Positions 36,539-45,539 of a stretch of 64,000 nt of DNA are shown piece after piece. The DNA comes from Salinisphaera japonica YTM-1 (lineage in GTDB: Bacteria > Pseudomonadota > Gammaproteobacteria > Nevskiales > Salinisphaeraceae). The stretch is from the NCBI RefSeq assembly GCF_003788585.1, contig NZ_AYKG01000012.1:1-64000 (forward strand). Reading direction: 5' to 3'. The position numbers and the translations under genes were made by a program. The notes beneath the pieces are model-generated. The model ran no database searches, was not told the DNA's origin, and saw only the letters and a list, made by a program, of their open reading frames with translations. Position 1 is the first letter of the stretch. Each line of letters opens with the position of its first letter.

Positions 36539-39500
36539 TCACTGGCCATCGGCCAATACGATAATTGGCTGGCCAGCCGTTACCGCCCCACCTTCTACGA
36601 TCGGCAACCGAGCGACCCGTCCGGCCCGACGGGCCACGACTTCTATCTCCATTTTCATAGACTCGACGAGAGCCACGCGCTGGCCGGCGGAAACGTCGTC
36701 GCCTTCGCCGATCTCCAGTTTCCATAAGCTGCCGGACACAGGACTGTCGATCGCAATCTCATCGGCGCCAAGCGCCGTGCTTTGGCTGGCCTCGGGGGTA
36801 TGGTCCTCGAATGTGAACTGGCCGTTGGCCCGCCAGCGCGCCATCTCCTCGGCGAATGCCGCATCGCGACGGGCCGTGAACGCGTCGATATCGTCCTGAC
36901 GGGTTTCCAGAAACGCTTCGTGTTCGGCCAGAGAAAACTGCGTTTTTTCCATATCCAGCGCGAAGCGGCCCTGCGGGAAATCGGCGCGGATCTGCATCAG
37001 CTCCTCGTGGCTGACTTCATAGAAACACAGCTGGTCGAAAAACCGCAGTAGCCACGGATTATCGAAATAGCGGGTCTTTCGATACCGATTCCACATCTGC
37101 AACGTCCGGCCCACGAACTGATACCCGCCAGGGCCCTCCATGCCGTAGACACAGAGATAAGCACCACCGATGCCGACCGAGTTTTCGGCCGTCCAGGTAC
37201 GTGCCGGGTTGTATTTCGTTGTGACCAGGCGCTTCGTCGGGTCCAGCGGCGTGGCCACCGGCGCGCCGAGATAGACATCGCCCAGGCCCATCACCAGATA
37301 GCGCGCGTTAAAGACCACGTCGCGGATATCCTCATGGCTGTCCAAGCCGTTAATGCGTTTAATGAAATCCAGGTTACTCGGACACCAAGGCGCATCCGGG
37401 CGCACGCTGCGCTGGTATTTGTCGATCGCTTCTTGGCAGGCCGGGTCATCCCAGGACAGTGGCAGATGCACCACGCGAGACTCGACGACCAGATCCTCGA
37501 CGTTATCGAGTTCCTGTGCGGCCTGGCCCAGATGGGCCAGCAGAGCAGCCTGTGACAATCGCGCCGGATCGTAATGGATCTGCAGTGAGCGAATGCCCGG
37601 CGTGAGTTCGGCAACGCCTGCCAGGGGGTGCTCCTGGAGCCAGAGCATCCATGCATGGGCGCGAAAACGCAGGCCAATGGCCAGCTGCATCGCGCCGAAC
37701 TCGATGAGCAGGAAATCGTCCCCGGCGCGGCGGTAGACGATACGGTCATCCGGGTCGTCGGCTTCGCGCGTCGCGATGACCGGATCATCGCGTTCGGCGC
37801 GCAGCGGCTCTTGCTGCACCGGAGCGAGATCGGCCAAAACCTGCTCCTGCGCCTGTTCCAGCGCCCGGGCACGCGCCAGCGCGATCGGTACGAAACGTAC
37901 ACGATCACCGGCGGCAAGTTGGCCCAGCTTCCAACGCTCGGCCCGGACCGTGGTGGCCGGGCAGACGAACCCCCCCAGTGACGGCCCATCCGGCCCGAGA
38001 ATCACGGGCATATCACCGGTGAAATCGATGGTGCCAAAAGCATAAGCATTGTCGTGGATATTCGACGGATGCAGCCCGGCCTCGCCGCCGTCTTCACGCG
38101 CCCATTCGGGCCGCGGTCCGATTAAGCGCACACCGGTGCGGCTCGAGTTGAAGTGCACCTCCCAATCGGCAGCGAAAATCGTATCGATATCGTCGTCGGT
38201 GAAAAAATCAGGCGCCCCGTGGGGGCCGTAAAGCACACCAATTTCCCAGCGCCGCCCACCATCGTCGTCGCTGTCTTGCCCAAAGCTCGGGACCAGCGAC
38301 GGTGCAAGCGTACGCGCTGACACCGGCGCATGCTTGGCCAAAGCAAGAACATCCCCGCCCCGCAAGGCCCGGCCGGCATGGCCGCCGAACTGGCCCAGGG
38401 TAAAAGTCGATCTAGAGCCTAGATACACCGGGCAGTCGATACCGCCTGCGACCAGTAGATAGGCACGTGCCCCGCCGCCGCTGACACGTCCGCAGTCGAG
38501 TACGCTACCCGCGGCCACATCGAGCACCGTCCAACCTGTAACTGCTTCACCGTCGAGGGTAGCAGCCAGCGTGGCACCGGCCAGCACGATCTGGGTCGCG
38601 CGGTTGAAACACAGCTGCGGCCCGGTGAGAGTGATTTCCAACCCGGCCGCATCGGCCGGATTGTCCAACAGCCGGTTGCCCAGCCGAAACGACCAATCAT
38701 CGAACGGCCCAGACGGCGGTACGCCGACATCCCAAACGCCGGTACGCCCCGGCACATCCTGGATCGTGGTCATCGTGCCGCTATCCAGCACATCGATGGT
38801 CGGCGGCGCCCAGGACAGATCCGCCAGCCAACGGGTATGAAAATCAGCCGTCGCAAATCGCGTGTCGGCCAGTACATAGGACAGCCAGCTACGGTTGGTC
38901 TGGATACCATAGAGCCGGGTCGCGTTCAGCGTATCCACCAGGCCGGTGGTCGCTTCGTCTCGATTGACGTCGTGGACAATAATTTTGGCCAGCATGGGAT
39001 CAAACAGTGGCGATACTTCAAGGCCCGCCTCGATCGAATGATCGATTCGCAGCCCAGGCGCGGTAGGAAAAACGACCTCGGTCAGCAACCCTGCACTGGG
39101 TCGAAAATCCTTGTGGGGATCTTCAGCATAAAGCCGTGCCTGGATAGCGTGCCCGCTCGGCACAAGCACTGCGGCTCGCGCGGCCAGATCGGGCAATTCA
39201 CCGGCCCCGAGTGCCAGCATCCACGCCACGATATCCACGCCCCAGACCATTTCGGTAACGCCATGCTCGACCTGCAGGCGCGTATTAACCTCGAGAAAAT
39301 AGAAACGCTGCCGGTTGGCGTCGTAGATGAACTCTACCGTGCCGGCGCTGCGATACGACACCGATTTACCGAGCGCGACCGCGGTCTGCAACAGCGCGTC
39401 TCGTACCGCTTCCGGTAGAGCCGGGGCCGGACATTCCTCGAGCACTTTCTGGTTACGACGCTGTGTCGAGCAATCACGCTCACCCAGAGCCACCACTTCG

Positions 39501-40153
39501 CCCTGCCCGTCACCAAACAGCTGAACTTCTAAATGCCGGGCTTTTTCGATATAGGCCTCGACGAACACACCGTCGTCGCCGAAATTACGCTGGCCCAGCC
39601 GACGCACGGAATCGAAAGCCCGTTCCAAACCCGCCTGGTCATGACAGACCTGCATACCGATACCGCCGCCGCCGGCGGTAGATTTGAGCATCACCGGATA
39701 ACCGATACGCTCTGCCTCACCCACTGCGGCAGCGGTATCGGCCAACAAACCTGAGCCGGGCACCAGGGGCACGCCAGCGTCCTCGGCGATACGCCTTGCT
39801 TCATGCTTCAAGCCAAAAGCGCGTACCTGTGCCGGGGTAGGACCCAAGAACACCAGACCAGCGGCTTCTGTATCGGCGATGAAGGCCTCGTTCTCGGAGA
39901 GAAAACCGTAGCCCGGATGAATCGCCTCGGCGCCGCATTCACGCGCAATGGCCAATATTTTTTCACTTGCGAGATAGGTATCAGCCGCGCTGCCCTCACC
40001 CAGGGAATAGGCTGCATCAGCCTGCTGCACAAATAGCGCATCGCGGTCGGCTTCGGCATACACCACGACAGCGGCGACCCCCAGTTCACGCAGCGTGCGC
40101 TGGATCCGCGTGGCGATCGCCCCGCGGTTAGCAATAAGAACTTTCTTGAACAT
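36539..40153 (-). CDS. uca: Urea carboxylase-family biotin enzyme, predicted guanidine carboxylase
   Basis: Protein of 1204 residues. A biotin carboxylase domain (1 to about 445; LIANRGAIATRI, AGGGGIGMQV, FLEVNTRLQVEHGVTEM) is followed by KipA- and KipI-like carboxyltransferase domains (about 470-1090; SRTGVRLIGP, ARYLVMGLGDVYLG). A biotinyl domain with VESMKME carries Lys1167. The family carboxylates urea, but bacterial members behind guanidine-I riboswitches prefer guanidine. Asn1022 in QMWN, where I recall Asp in fungal urea enzymes, agrees with that. The start at MFKKVLIANRG is chosen over an upstream ATG at 40195. Confidence 0.93.
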   Translation of the reverse strand: MFKKVLIANRGAIATRIQRTLRELGVAAVVVYAEADRDALFVQQADAAYSLGEGSAADTYLASEKILAIARECGAEAIHPGYGFLSENEAFIADTEAAGLVFLGPTPAQVRAFGLKHEARRIAEDAGVPLVPGSGLLADTAAAVGEAERIGYPVMLKSTAGGGGIGMQVCHDQAGLERAFDSVRRLGQRNFGDDGVFVEAYIEKARHLEVQLFGDGQGEVVALGERDCSTQRRNQKVLEECPAPALPEAVRDALLQTAVALGKSVSYRSAGTVEFIYDANRQRFYFLEVNTRLQVEHGVTEMVWGVDIVAWMLALGAGELPDLAARAAVLVPSGHAIQARLYAEDPHKDFRPSAGLLTEVVFPTAPGLRIDHSIEAGLEVSPLFDPMLAKIIVHDVNRDEATTGLVDTLNATRLYGIQTNRSWLSYVLADTRFATADFHTRWLADLSWAPPTIDVLDSGTMTTIQDVPGRTGVWDVGVPPSGPFDDWSFRLGNRLLDNPADAAGLEITLTGPQLCFNRATQIVLAGATLAATLDGEAVTGWTVLDVAAGSVLDCGRVSGGGARAYLLVAGGIDCPVYLGSRSTFTLGQFGGHAGRALRGGDVLALAKHAPVSARTLAPSLVPSFGQDSDDDGGRRWEIGVLYGPHGAPDFFTDDDIDTIFAADWEVHFNSSRTGVRLIGPRPEWAREDGGEAGLHPSNIHDNAYAFGTIDFTGDMPVILGPDGPSLGGFVCPATTVRAERWKLGQLAAGDRVRFVPIALARARALEQAQEQVLADLAPVQQEPLRAERDDPVIATREADDPDDRIVYRRAGDDFLLIEFGAMQLAIGLRFRAHAWMLWLQEHPLAGVAELTPGIRSLQIHYDPARLSQAALLAHLGQAAQELDNVEDLVVESRVVHLPLSWDDPACQEAIDKYQRSVRPDAPWCPSNLDFIKRINGLDSHEDIRDVVFNARYLVMGLGDVYLGAPVATPLDPTKRLVTTKYNPARTWTAENSVGIGGAYLCVYGMEGPGGYQFVGRTLQMWNRYRKTRYFDNPWLLRFFDQLCFYEVSHEELMQIRADFPQGRFALDMEKTQFSLAEHEAFLETRQDDIDAFTARRDAAFAEEMARWRANGQFTFEDHTPEASQSTALGADEIAIDSPVSGSLWKLEIGEGDDVSAGQRVALVESMKMEIEVVARRAGRVARLPIVEGGAVTAGQPIIVLADGQ

Positions 40154-40250
40154 GGCGACGTGACTACATCGATGCGGGTCGTCCCGCGGAGGCATACGAC
40201 ATCACGGGTCGTCCCGTACGTCTGGACCAAGTTGATTCGAGTCTGGCGGC

Positions 40251-40889
40251 TCAGTCCCAGACCAGAATATCTAGCGGCGTGGGATTGAAACCGCTACAGG
40301 GGTTATTGAGCTGCGGGCAGTTGGAAATCAGCACCACAACATCCATCTCGGCCTGCATCTCCACGTACTTGCCTGGCGCCGACAGACCGTCATCGAAATA
40401 CAGTGCGCCGTCGGCAGTGACCGGCACGTTCATGAAGAAATTGATGTTGTGAGCGATATCACGTTTGTCGATGCCGTATTCAGGATGATTAGCAATCGCC
40501 AGCATCCAGTTGTCACGACAACTGTGCATATGTCGTTTTTCTAGGTCGTAGCGCACGGTGTTCGATTCGCTGGCACAGGCGCCGCCCAAAGTGTCGTGGC
40601 GCCCGACCGTATCGGCGGTGATCGTAAGCATCGGGTTGTTCAGATTCGAGCGCAGGGTCGAGCCGGTCGTCAGATACACCTGCGCTTGCTCACGTACGGT
40701 ATCCATGCAGCTATAGCGCTCGGCCGGATCGGCCAGATTGAAAAACAAGGTATCGGCGGCCTCGTTGCCCTCAACGTCCACCAAGCGGATCGTCTGTCCG
40801 GCACGAACCGGGCCGATGTAATGTTCACCCGCTGGAATACGATGCTGAAACACCGCGTTTTCAATGTGTTTGGTACTGCTGATCGTCAT
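40251..40889 (-). CDS. DUF1989 / urea amidolyase-associated protein 2, predicted carboxyguanidine deiminase subunit
   Basis: DUF1989 protein of 212 residues. EGNEAADTLFFNLADPAERYS (part), GGACASESNTVRYD and SNCPQLNNPCSGFNPTPLDI are typical, with Cys residues likely to bind metal. In guanidine degradation this protein and its paralogue form carboxyguanidine deiminase (CgdAB), which converts carboxyguanidine to allophanate; that assignment follows from operon context. The start at MTISSTKH has GGGAGCAAGAC just upstream. Confidence 0.85.
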   Translation of the reverse strand: MTISSTKHIENAVFQHRIPAGEHYIGPVRAGQTIRLVDVEGNEAADTLFFNLADPAERYSCMDTVREQAQVYLTTGSTLRSNLNNPMLTITADTVGRHDTLGGACASESNTVRYDLEKRHMHSCRDNWMLAIANHPEYGIDKRDIAHNINFFMNVPVTADGALYFDDGLSAPGKYVEMQAEMDVVVLISNCPQLNNPCSGFNPTPLDILVWD

Positions 40890-40914
40890 GTCTTGCTCCC
40901 TTGTCGGGCCGCGC

Positions 40915-41637
40915 TTAGGCAGCACCCAGGTGATACAGGCGATTGTTGGCAAAGCCGCGTGCGTTCTCGGCGCAGTGGCGATAACAGACATCGTCATCAC
41001 CCACGGGTGCGGCCGAGCCCAGTCCGATGGTTACGCCACGTTTGGGATAGTCCGCGGCCGGATCCAGCGGGTGTGGGCAGGTATGCAGCGCCACCAGCGT
41101 GTCCATCTCGAAGCGCAGCGTGAGTGAAGCACCGGCCTGGCAATGCCCAGGCACGTAAGACAGCCGGCCGTCGTCATCGGCCACGACCTTGCTGAACAGG
41201 TTCAGATTGGCCGCCAGATCTCGCGCGCCCAGCTCATACTTGGCCAATTCGATTAGAAAACTATCGTGGCCGGTCTGGGTGCGATCGTTCAGGGCATCCT
41301 GGAAACTGACCGGCTGCCAGCCTTTTTCGATCATGTGGGCCGCGTGCAAATTACCGCCTACGCTGTCGTGCCAACCGAGGTCGTCGGCGACGATCGAGGC
41401 GAATATTCGTCCCATGTCCGAAAACAGACAGTGGCCGGTCGTGAGCTTGAACGTATGCTGAGCCTTGAGCGTGTCCGGCAGGCTCAAGCGTTCGAGCAGG
41501 TTTTCCGGGTTGTAAAAGAGCATGCTGACGTTGGTATCGGCGGCCTCGGCGCTAAGCGTCATCGTGGTGCCGCGGCGCAGGCGAAGCGACCAATGCTGGC
41601 CGCCGGGCAGAAATGTTTGATAATCGAAATCAGCCAT
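40915..41637 (-). CDS. DUF1989 / urea amidolyase-associated protein 1, predicted carboxyguanidine deiminase subunit
   Basis: Paralogue of the preceding DUF1989 protein, 240 residues. GQHWSLRLRRGTTM, ADTNVSMLFYNPENLLERL (part), HDSVGGNLHAAHMIE and TCPHPLDPAADYPKRGV mark the family. It is predicted to form the heteromeric deiminase with its neighbour. The gap between the two genes is 25 bases and it starts 3 bases after the ABC ATPase stop. Confidence 0.85.
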   Translation of the reverse strand: MADFDYQTFLPGGQHWSLRLRRGTTMTLSAEAADTNVSMLFYNPENLLERLSLPDTLKAQHTFKLTTGHCLFSDMGRIFASIVADDLGWHDSVGGNLHAAHMIEKGWQPVSFQDALNDRTQTGHDSFLIELAKYELGARDLAANLNLFSKVVADDDGRLSYVPGHCQAGASLTLRFEMDTLVALHTCPHPLDPAADYPKRGVTIGLGSAAPVGDDDVCYRHCAENARGFANNRLYHLGAA

Positions 41638-41640
41638 GGT

Positions 41641-42438
41641 TCAGACCTCTTCGGTTGCAGGGTGTGTAGCCGAGGCGCCGCGTGCCAGCGTGGCCGCCGC
41701 TGCCGCCTTCATGTCGCGGTTGCGATCCACGTCTAGATCGTAGGTAATCGTCGCACCGTAGGCATTCGGCGCCTGGGGATCGTGTCGAACCTTGTCGAAC
41801 ACCCAGACCCGCGTGCCTAGCGAAAAGGCCTCTTCCAGGTCATGGGTGATCATGAACACAGTCAGCCCCAGCTCTTTCCAGAGCCGGGTGATCAGCTCGT
41901 GCATATCGCCTCGGATGCCGGGATCAAGCGCCCCAAATGGCTCATCCAATAGCAGGATGCGCGGACGCATCATTAGCGCCTGGGCGATAGCAAGGCGCTG
42001 TTGCATGCCGCCAGACAGCTCGTGCGGGTATTTGTCCAACGCATCGTCTAGGCCGACCTCGCCAAGCCGTGCCACAGCTGCCTCGCGTGCCCGTCGGCGA
42101 CGCTTACCAAACAGCTTGCCCAGCACTGGCGCGCGCGCCAGCTCCTCGGCCATCATCACGTTGCCCAGCACGCTCAGGTGCGGAAACACCGAATATTTCT
42201 GGAACACGACGCCGCGGTCCGGGCCAGGTTCGCCCGGAATCGACGCGCCGTTGAGTGCCAGTTCGCCGGCCGAGAGGGCTTCGGTGCCCAGCAACATTTT
42301 TAGGAACGTGGTCTTACCGCATCCCGACGCCCCGACAACGGTGACGAACTCACCGGCCTCGACCGTGAAATTGAGCCGCTCGAGTACGACGTCGGTGCCG
42401 TAGTGTTTCTCGAGATTTTTTGCGTACACCAAGCTCAT
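41641..42438 (-). CDS. ABC transporter ATP-binding protein (NitT/TauT type)
   Basis: ATPase of 265 residues driving the importer. Walker A is VGASGCGKTTFL, the signature is ELSGGMQQRLAIAQAL, Walker B is ILLLDEPFGALDP and the switch His is in MITHDLEEA. The closest types serve nitrate, taurine or cyanate uptake, and context points to guanidine or urea. It overlaps the permease stop by 4 bases. Confidence 0.92.
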   Translation of the reverse strand: MSLVYAKNLEKHYGTDVVLERLNFTVEAGEFVTVVGASGCGKTTFLKMLLGTEALSAGELALNGASIPGEPGPDRGVVFQKYSVFPHLSVLGNVMMAEELARAPVLGKLFGKRRRRAREAAVARLGEVGLDDALDKYPHELSGGMQQRLAIAQALMMRPRILLLDEPFGALDPGIRGDMHELITRLWKELGLTVFMITHDLEEAFSLGTRVWVFDKVRHDPQAPNAYGATITYDLDVDRNRDMKAAAAATLARGASATHPATEEV

Positions 42439-43262
42439 GCCGAGGCCTGCTCATCCACGTGATACCAGCCGAACCACTTGCGCGAGATCAAATAAAGCGC
42501 GCGGTCGATGATGAAAGCCAACAACGTAATCCAGGCTACGTAGGGCAGGATCACGTCCATTGATAGATACCGCCGTACCAAGAAGATGCGATAACCCAGC
42601 CCTGACTGAGCGGCAATCGCCTCAGCCGCGATCAGGAACAGCCAGGCACTGCCCAGTGCCAGCCGCGTGGTCGAGATCAAGCGCGGGGTCAGCTGGGGCA
42701 ACAACACGCGAATCAATACCTGCCACGAGTTTGCACCCAGCGTCTGTGCCTTGATGCGCTGCTCTTCGGGTAACCGCAAGGCCTCGCCCTGCAGATCGCG
42801 AATCAAAAACGGCGTGATGCCGATCACGATCAACGCGATCTTGGCCATCTCACCTGTGCCAAAAACAATGAACAGGATAGGCAAGATCGCCATGGGCGGA
42901 ATCAGTGAAACCACCGTGATGAGCGGCGAAAACGGAGCACGAAACAGCGGGATTCCGCCGCTTACCAGCCCGAATATCAGTGCTGCCGTGGCACTGATGG
43001 CAACGCCGATACCCAGACGTTGCAAGCTCGCGCGCGTGTCGGCCCAAAGCGCGATCTCGCCGCTACGCATATCGGCCTGGGTGGCCATGCGCGTCATTGT
43101 CTGGCTCATCTGCTCGGCGGTCGGAAAGAGCCGCTGGTTAGGATTGAACTCGGTCTTTTGATTGGCTATCGCGATATAGGCCGTAGCCAAGACAATGAAC
43201 GGCAATAACGCCAGCGCAATACGCAGACCACGCCCACCACGTAGATTGATCAACCGCTTCAT
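42435..43262 (-). CDS. ABC transporter permease (NitT/TauT type)
   Basis: Inner membrane subunit of 275 residues with about six helices. The EAA loop is recognisable (EALRLPEEQRIKAQTLGANSWQ, of which EAQTLGA-like contacts touch the ATPase). The start is MKRLINL at 43262, with GGGAG about 7 bases upstream; the longer frame to 43328 overlaps the binding-protein gene. Confidence 0.9.
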   Translation of the reverse strand: MKRLINLRGGRGLRIALALLPFIVLATAYIAIANQKTEFNPNQRLFPTAEQMSQTMTRMATQADMRSGEIALWADTRASLQRLGIGVAISATAALIFGLVSGGIPLFRAPFSPLITVVSLIPPMAILPILFIVFGTGEMAKIALIVIGITPFLIRDLQGEALRLPEEQRIKAQTLGANSWQVLIRVLLPQLTPRLISTTRLALGSAWLFLIAAEAIAAQSGLGYRIFLVRRYLSMDVILPYVAWITLLAFIIDRALYLISRKWFGWYHVDEQASA

Positions 43263-43287
43263 GACGGGCTCCCGGTGCGGGTATCGC

Positions 43288-44340
43288 TCACTTCGCCTGC
43301 TCAACGTGCGTCGTAAAGCGCGGATCAAAACGCAGCTTTATATTGCCGCGATTCCCGTAGACCCCCGCCGGCGTACGGATGCCGATCACGTCAGGCCCCG
43401 GTGCAGACGGCCCGAGCAGGCCTTGTTCGAAACTGAAACGGGCCACCTTCTTCATGGTGTCCAGCAGCTCGGGATCGGTCATCAGGGCCGCCGCATTGGC
43501 CGGGTCGGAGTACAGATGGGTTGCGGCCAGCTGTTTGCGATAGCCGGCCAGGTCGGTCCCGGCCGCTTCGGCCATGATCGACAGTGCCTTCGGATCGTCG
43601 GCTGCCATTTTGGCCATGGTTTCGTACCAGGCACCGGCCAGTGCCTTACCCAGATCCGGGTTGGCCTTGAGAACATCCGTGTTCACGATCGTCAAATCTA
43701 GAATTTCACGAGGAATCTGCTTGGAGCTGAAGATCATATTCGCCTCCGGCATATTCGAGATTACCGAAAGCTGTGGGTTCCACGTGACGGCAGCCGTGAC
43801 ATCCGGATTGGCGAAGGCTCCGACAATATCGGCATCTGCCGTATTGACCGGTGAAACATCACGCTGGCTCAACCCGACGCTTTCCAGTGCCCGCGACAAC
43901 AGATAGTCCGACACGCTGTACTGCACCAGATTGACCTGTCGGCCCCGGATATCTTTTAGCGAGCGAGCGTTCTTGAGCACCACCCCGTCGTTGCCGTTGG
44001 AATAGTCACCGAGAATAATCACGGTGGTATCGACCCCGCTGGCGGCTGGCAGCGTCAGCGCATCCATATTCGTAGCCGTCACGCCGTCGACGTTGCCCGA
44101 TGTGTACTGATTTATCGACTCGACGTAATCGTTGACTTGGACCAGATCGATATCGATGCCGTACTTATCTGCCCATTTGTCGACAACCCCCTGGCTGTCG
44201 GCATAGGCCCATGGCATCCAGCCAACGTATATCGACCAAGCGATACGAAAATCATCGCGTGCATGCTGTGCCATAGACACCGGCGATACGGCCAGAAGAA
44301 CGGTCGCGATAAAGAAGACAGACAGCTTTTTCACGGTCAT
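43288..44340 (-). CDS. ABC transporter periplasmic substrate-binding protein (NitT/TauT type), predicted guanidine binder
   Basis: Protein of 350 residues with a signal peptide (KKLSVFFIATVLLAVSPVSMA). The mature part, with IAWSIYVGWMPWAYA, VNDYVESINQYTSGNVDGV and SVSDYLLSRALESVG, is a NMT1/SsuA-like fold. It is the first gene downstream of the riboswitch, with TTGGAGG about 7 bases before the ATG. Substrate assignment rests on the riboswitch and the degradative genes that follow. Confidence 0.88.
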   Translation of the reverse strand: MTVKKLSVFFIATVLLAVSPVSMAQHARDDFRIAWSIYVGWMPWAYADSQGVVDKWADKYGIDIDLVQVNDYVESINQYTSGNVDGVTATNMDALTLPAASGVDTTVIILGDYSNGNDGVVLKNARSLKDIRGRQVNLVQYSVSDYLLSRALESVGLSQRDVSPVNTADADIVGAFANPDVTAAVTWNPQLSVISNMPEANMIFSSKQIPREILDLTIVNTDVLKANPDLGKALAGAWYETMAKMAADDPKALSIMAEAAGTDLAGYRKQLAATHLYSDPANAAALMTDPELLDTMKKVARFSFEQGLLGPSAPGPDVIGIRTPAGVYGNRGNIKLRFDPRFTTHVEQAK

Positions 44341-44364
44341 TGATGGCCTCCAAGGTCATCTTCG

Positions 44365-44420
44365 AATAAAAGCCGGAGGTATCGAGCACAGCACCCTGTG
44401 TCTGACCTCCCGGGCTTTTA
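44365..44420 (-). terminator. Riboswitch-controlled intrinsic terminator
   Basis: On the minus strand, AAAAGCCCGGGAGGT can pair with ACCTCCGGCTTTT across a loop of about 30 bases and is followed by ATT. The 5' arm is the same GCCCGGGAGGT that forms the conserved 3' part of the aptamer. Ligand binding should therefore block the terminator and turn the operon on. Confidence 0.8.
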
Positions 44421-44503
44421 TCCCGCCGTGTAACCGCCGCTGTCTCGCGTCCGGTCGATCGCTCTCGGTCCAGGCCCGGCGACTGCCAGCGGAACCCTAG
44501 CCA
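44405..44503 (-). ncRNA. Guanidine-I riboswitch (ykkC class) aptamer
   Basis: The minus strand carries the invariant blocks of the ykkC/guanidine-I aptamer in order: CTAGGGTTCCG (44500-44490), CCTGGACCGAGAG about 25 bases later, and ACACGGCGGGATAAAAGCCC then GGGAGGT at the 3' end. It lies 65 bases upstream of the binding-protein start, directly followed by the switchable terminator. It binds guanidinium and controls guanidine carboxylase and exporter genes in known cases. Confidence 0.95.
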
Positions 44504-44790
44504 TCCATTGTTCTTCGTGCGACAAGCCTGCTGCTGTCGACACCTTTCAGCTGAGTATTACCAAGCACAGAGCGTGCCAGAAGCATTAAGCATCTGATTC
44601 GAATGGAACAACCGCCTGAACGCGACTCGAGACCCTCGCCTATGCTCGGTGCAACGCACCGATCCCGAACAAGCGATACGCCGAATGCACCATTACACAG
44701 CAATGCGGGCAATCGCCTGGCGAAACCGCATCACTGCTCTTTCGGCCTCTTGCTCTGTGCCGCGGAATATCGCAACATCTCGGATGTCGA

Positions 44791-44866
44791 GCGGCGGTAG
44801 CTCAGTTGGTAGAGCGCGACCCTCCCACGGTCGAGGTCGCGAGTTCGAATCTCGTCCGCCGCTCCA
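44791..44866 (+). tRNA. tRNA-Gly (anticodon CCC)
   Basis: Cloverleaf reads clearly: acceptor GCGGCGG pairs with CCGCCGC, D arm GCTC...GAGC, anticodon stem CGACC/GGTCG with loop CTCCCAC (anticodon CCC, reading GGG), T arm with TTCGAAT, discriminator T and encoded CCA. The interval 44504-44790 upstream shows no gene. The opposite strand carries the end of a lipoprotein frame that runs into this tRNA. Confidence 0.95.
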
Positions 44867-45413
44867 TTCCCTCTCTCTCACGCGGCTGTAACAGCCCGGC
44901 GTCTTTGAGCGCCTGTGTTGTGGCCACAGCGACCGCTTGCGCGCGGGCGCGCAGATTATCGGCATCCGGCGGGTTTTCGATCGCCAATTTGGCCGCGATC
45001 GCCTGGGTTTCGGTATCGATCACGCTTACGCGATAGGCCGGTGCCCCGTTGGCCAGGACTTGACGCGATGTGGTTGTCGGGTCGATCAGCTCGATCACGA
45101 GGGCGGCCTGGGCGCCGGAGGTGCGCATGGCGCGTTGGCGCGTAGCGCTGTCCTGGGGCGACGTGGGCGTGGCGATCGCCAGCATGGGCACACAGGCATG
45201 CCCGGCCTGTCTCAGGCGCGCGCAGAGTGCTTTTTCGAAGCGGCCTTCGATCACCAGATCCTTGAACGCGCCATACGCCAGAAAGCCGTCGTAGGTCTTG
45301 TCGTGCGCGCCGGCTGCCAGATAACGCGCAGCCGGCGGCGCGCTCGCACAGCCGGCGAAAAACAGCGCTAACACAACCAGGATGGCCAGACTAGCCCAGC
45401 GAAAGACAGACAT
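44802..45413 (-). CDS. Putative lipoprotein whose frame ends inside the tRNA-Gly gene
   Basis: About 203 residues. A lipoprotein signal with lipobox FAGC (Cys near residue 21) predicts membrane anchoring. The body is unknown, with segments such as FEKALCARLRQAGHACVPML and QAALVIELIDPT. The last 20 or so residues (RRTRFELATSTVGGSRSTN) are the antisense translation of tRNA-Gly, a peptide typical of frames crossing a tRNA. The real 3' end may have been lost or the gene may simply read through. The start at MSVFRW is chosen over an upstream GTG/ATG at 45476. Confidence 0.6.
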   Translation of the reverse strand: MSVFRWASLAILVVLALFFAGCASAPPAARYLAAGAHDKTYDGFLAYGAFKDLVIEGRFEKALCARLRQAGHACVPMLAIATPTSPQDSATRQRAMRTSGAQAALVIELIDPTTTSRQVLANGAPAYRVSVIDTETQAIAAKLAIENPPDADNLRARAQAVAVATTQALKDAGLLQPREREGMERRTRFELATSTVGGSRSTN

Positions 45414-45539
45414 ATACAAGACTCTAAAACGGTAATAATGGCCATGGCGATCTACGCCTAATGACGTAGACGTCAATTAACAAAACAGCGTTTCGGTAAC
45501 GCTAGAGTGTGGGCTGAATTCTCGACGGAACATAACGCG

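Noticed and set aside
44603-44891. Short frames across the region upstream of and into tRNA-Gly
   Set aside because: They read through the tRNA and show no protein character.
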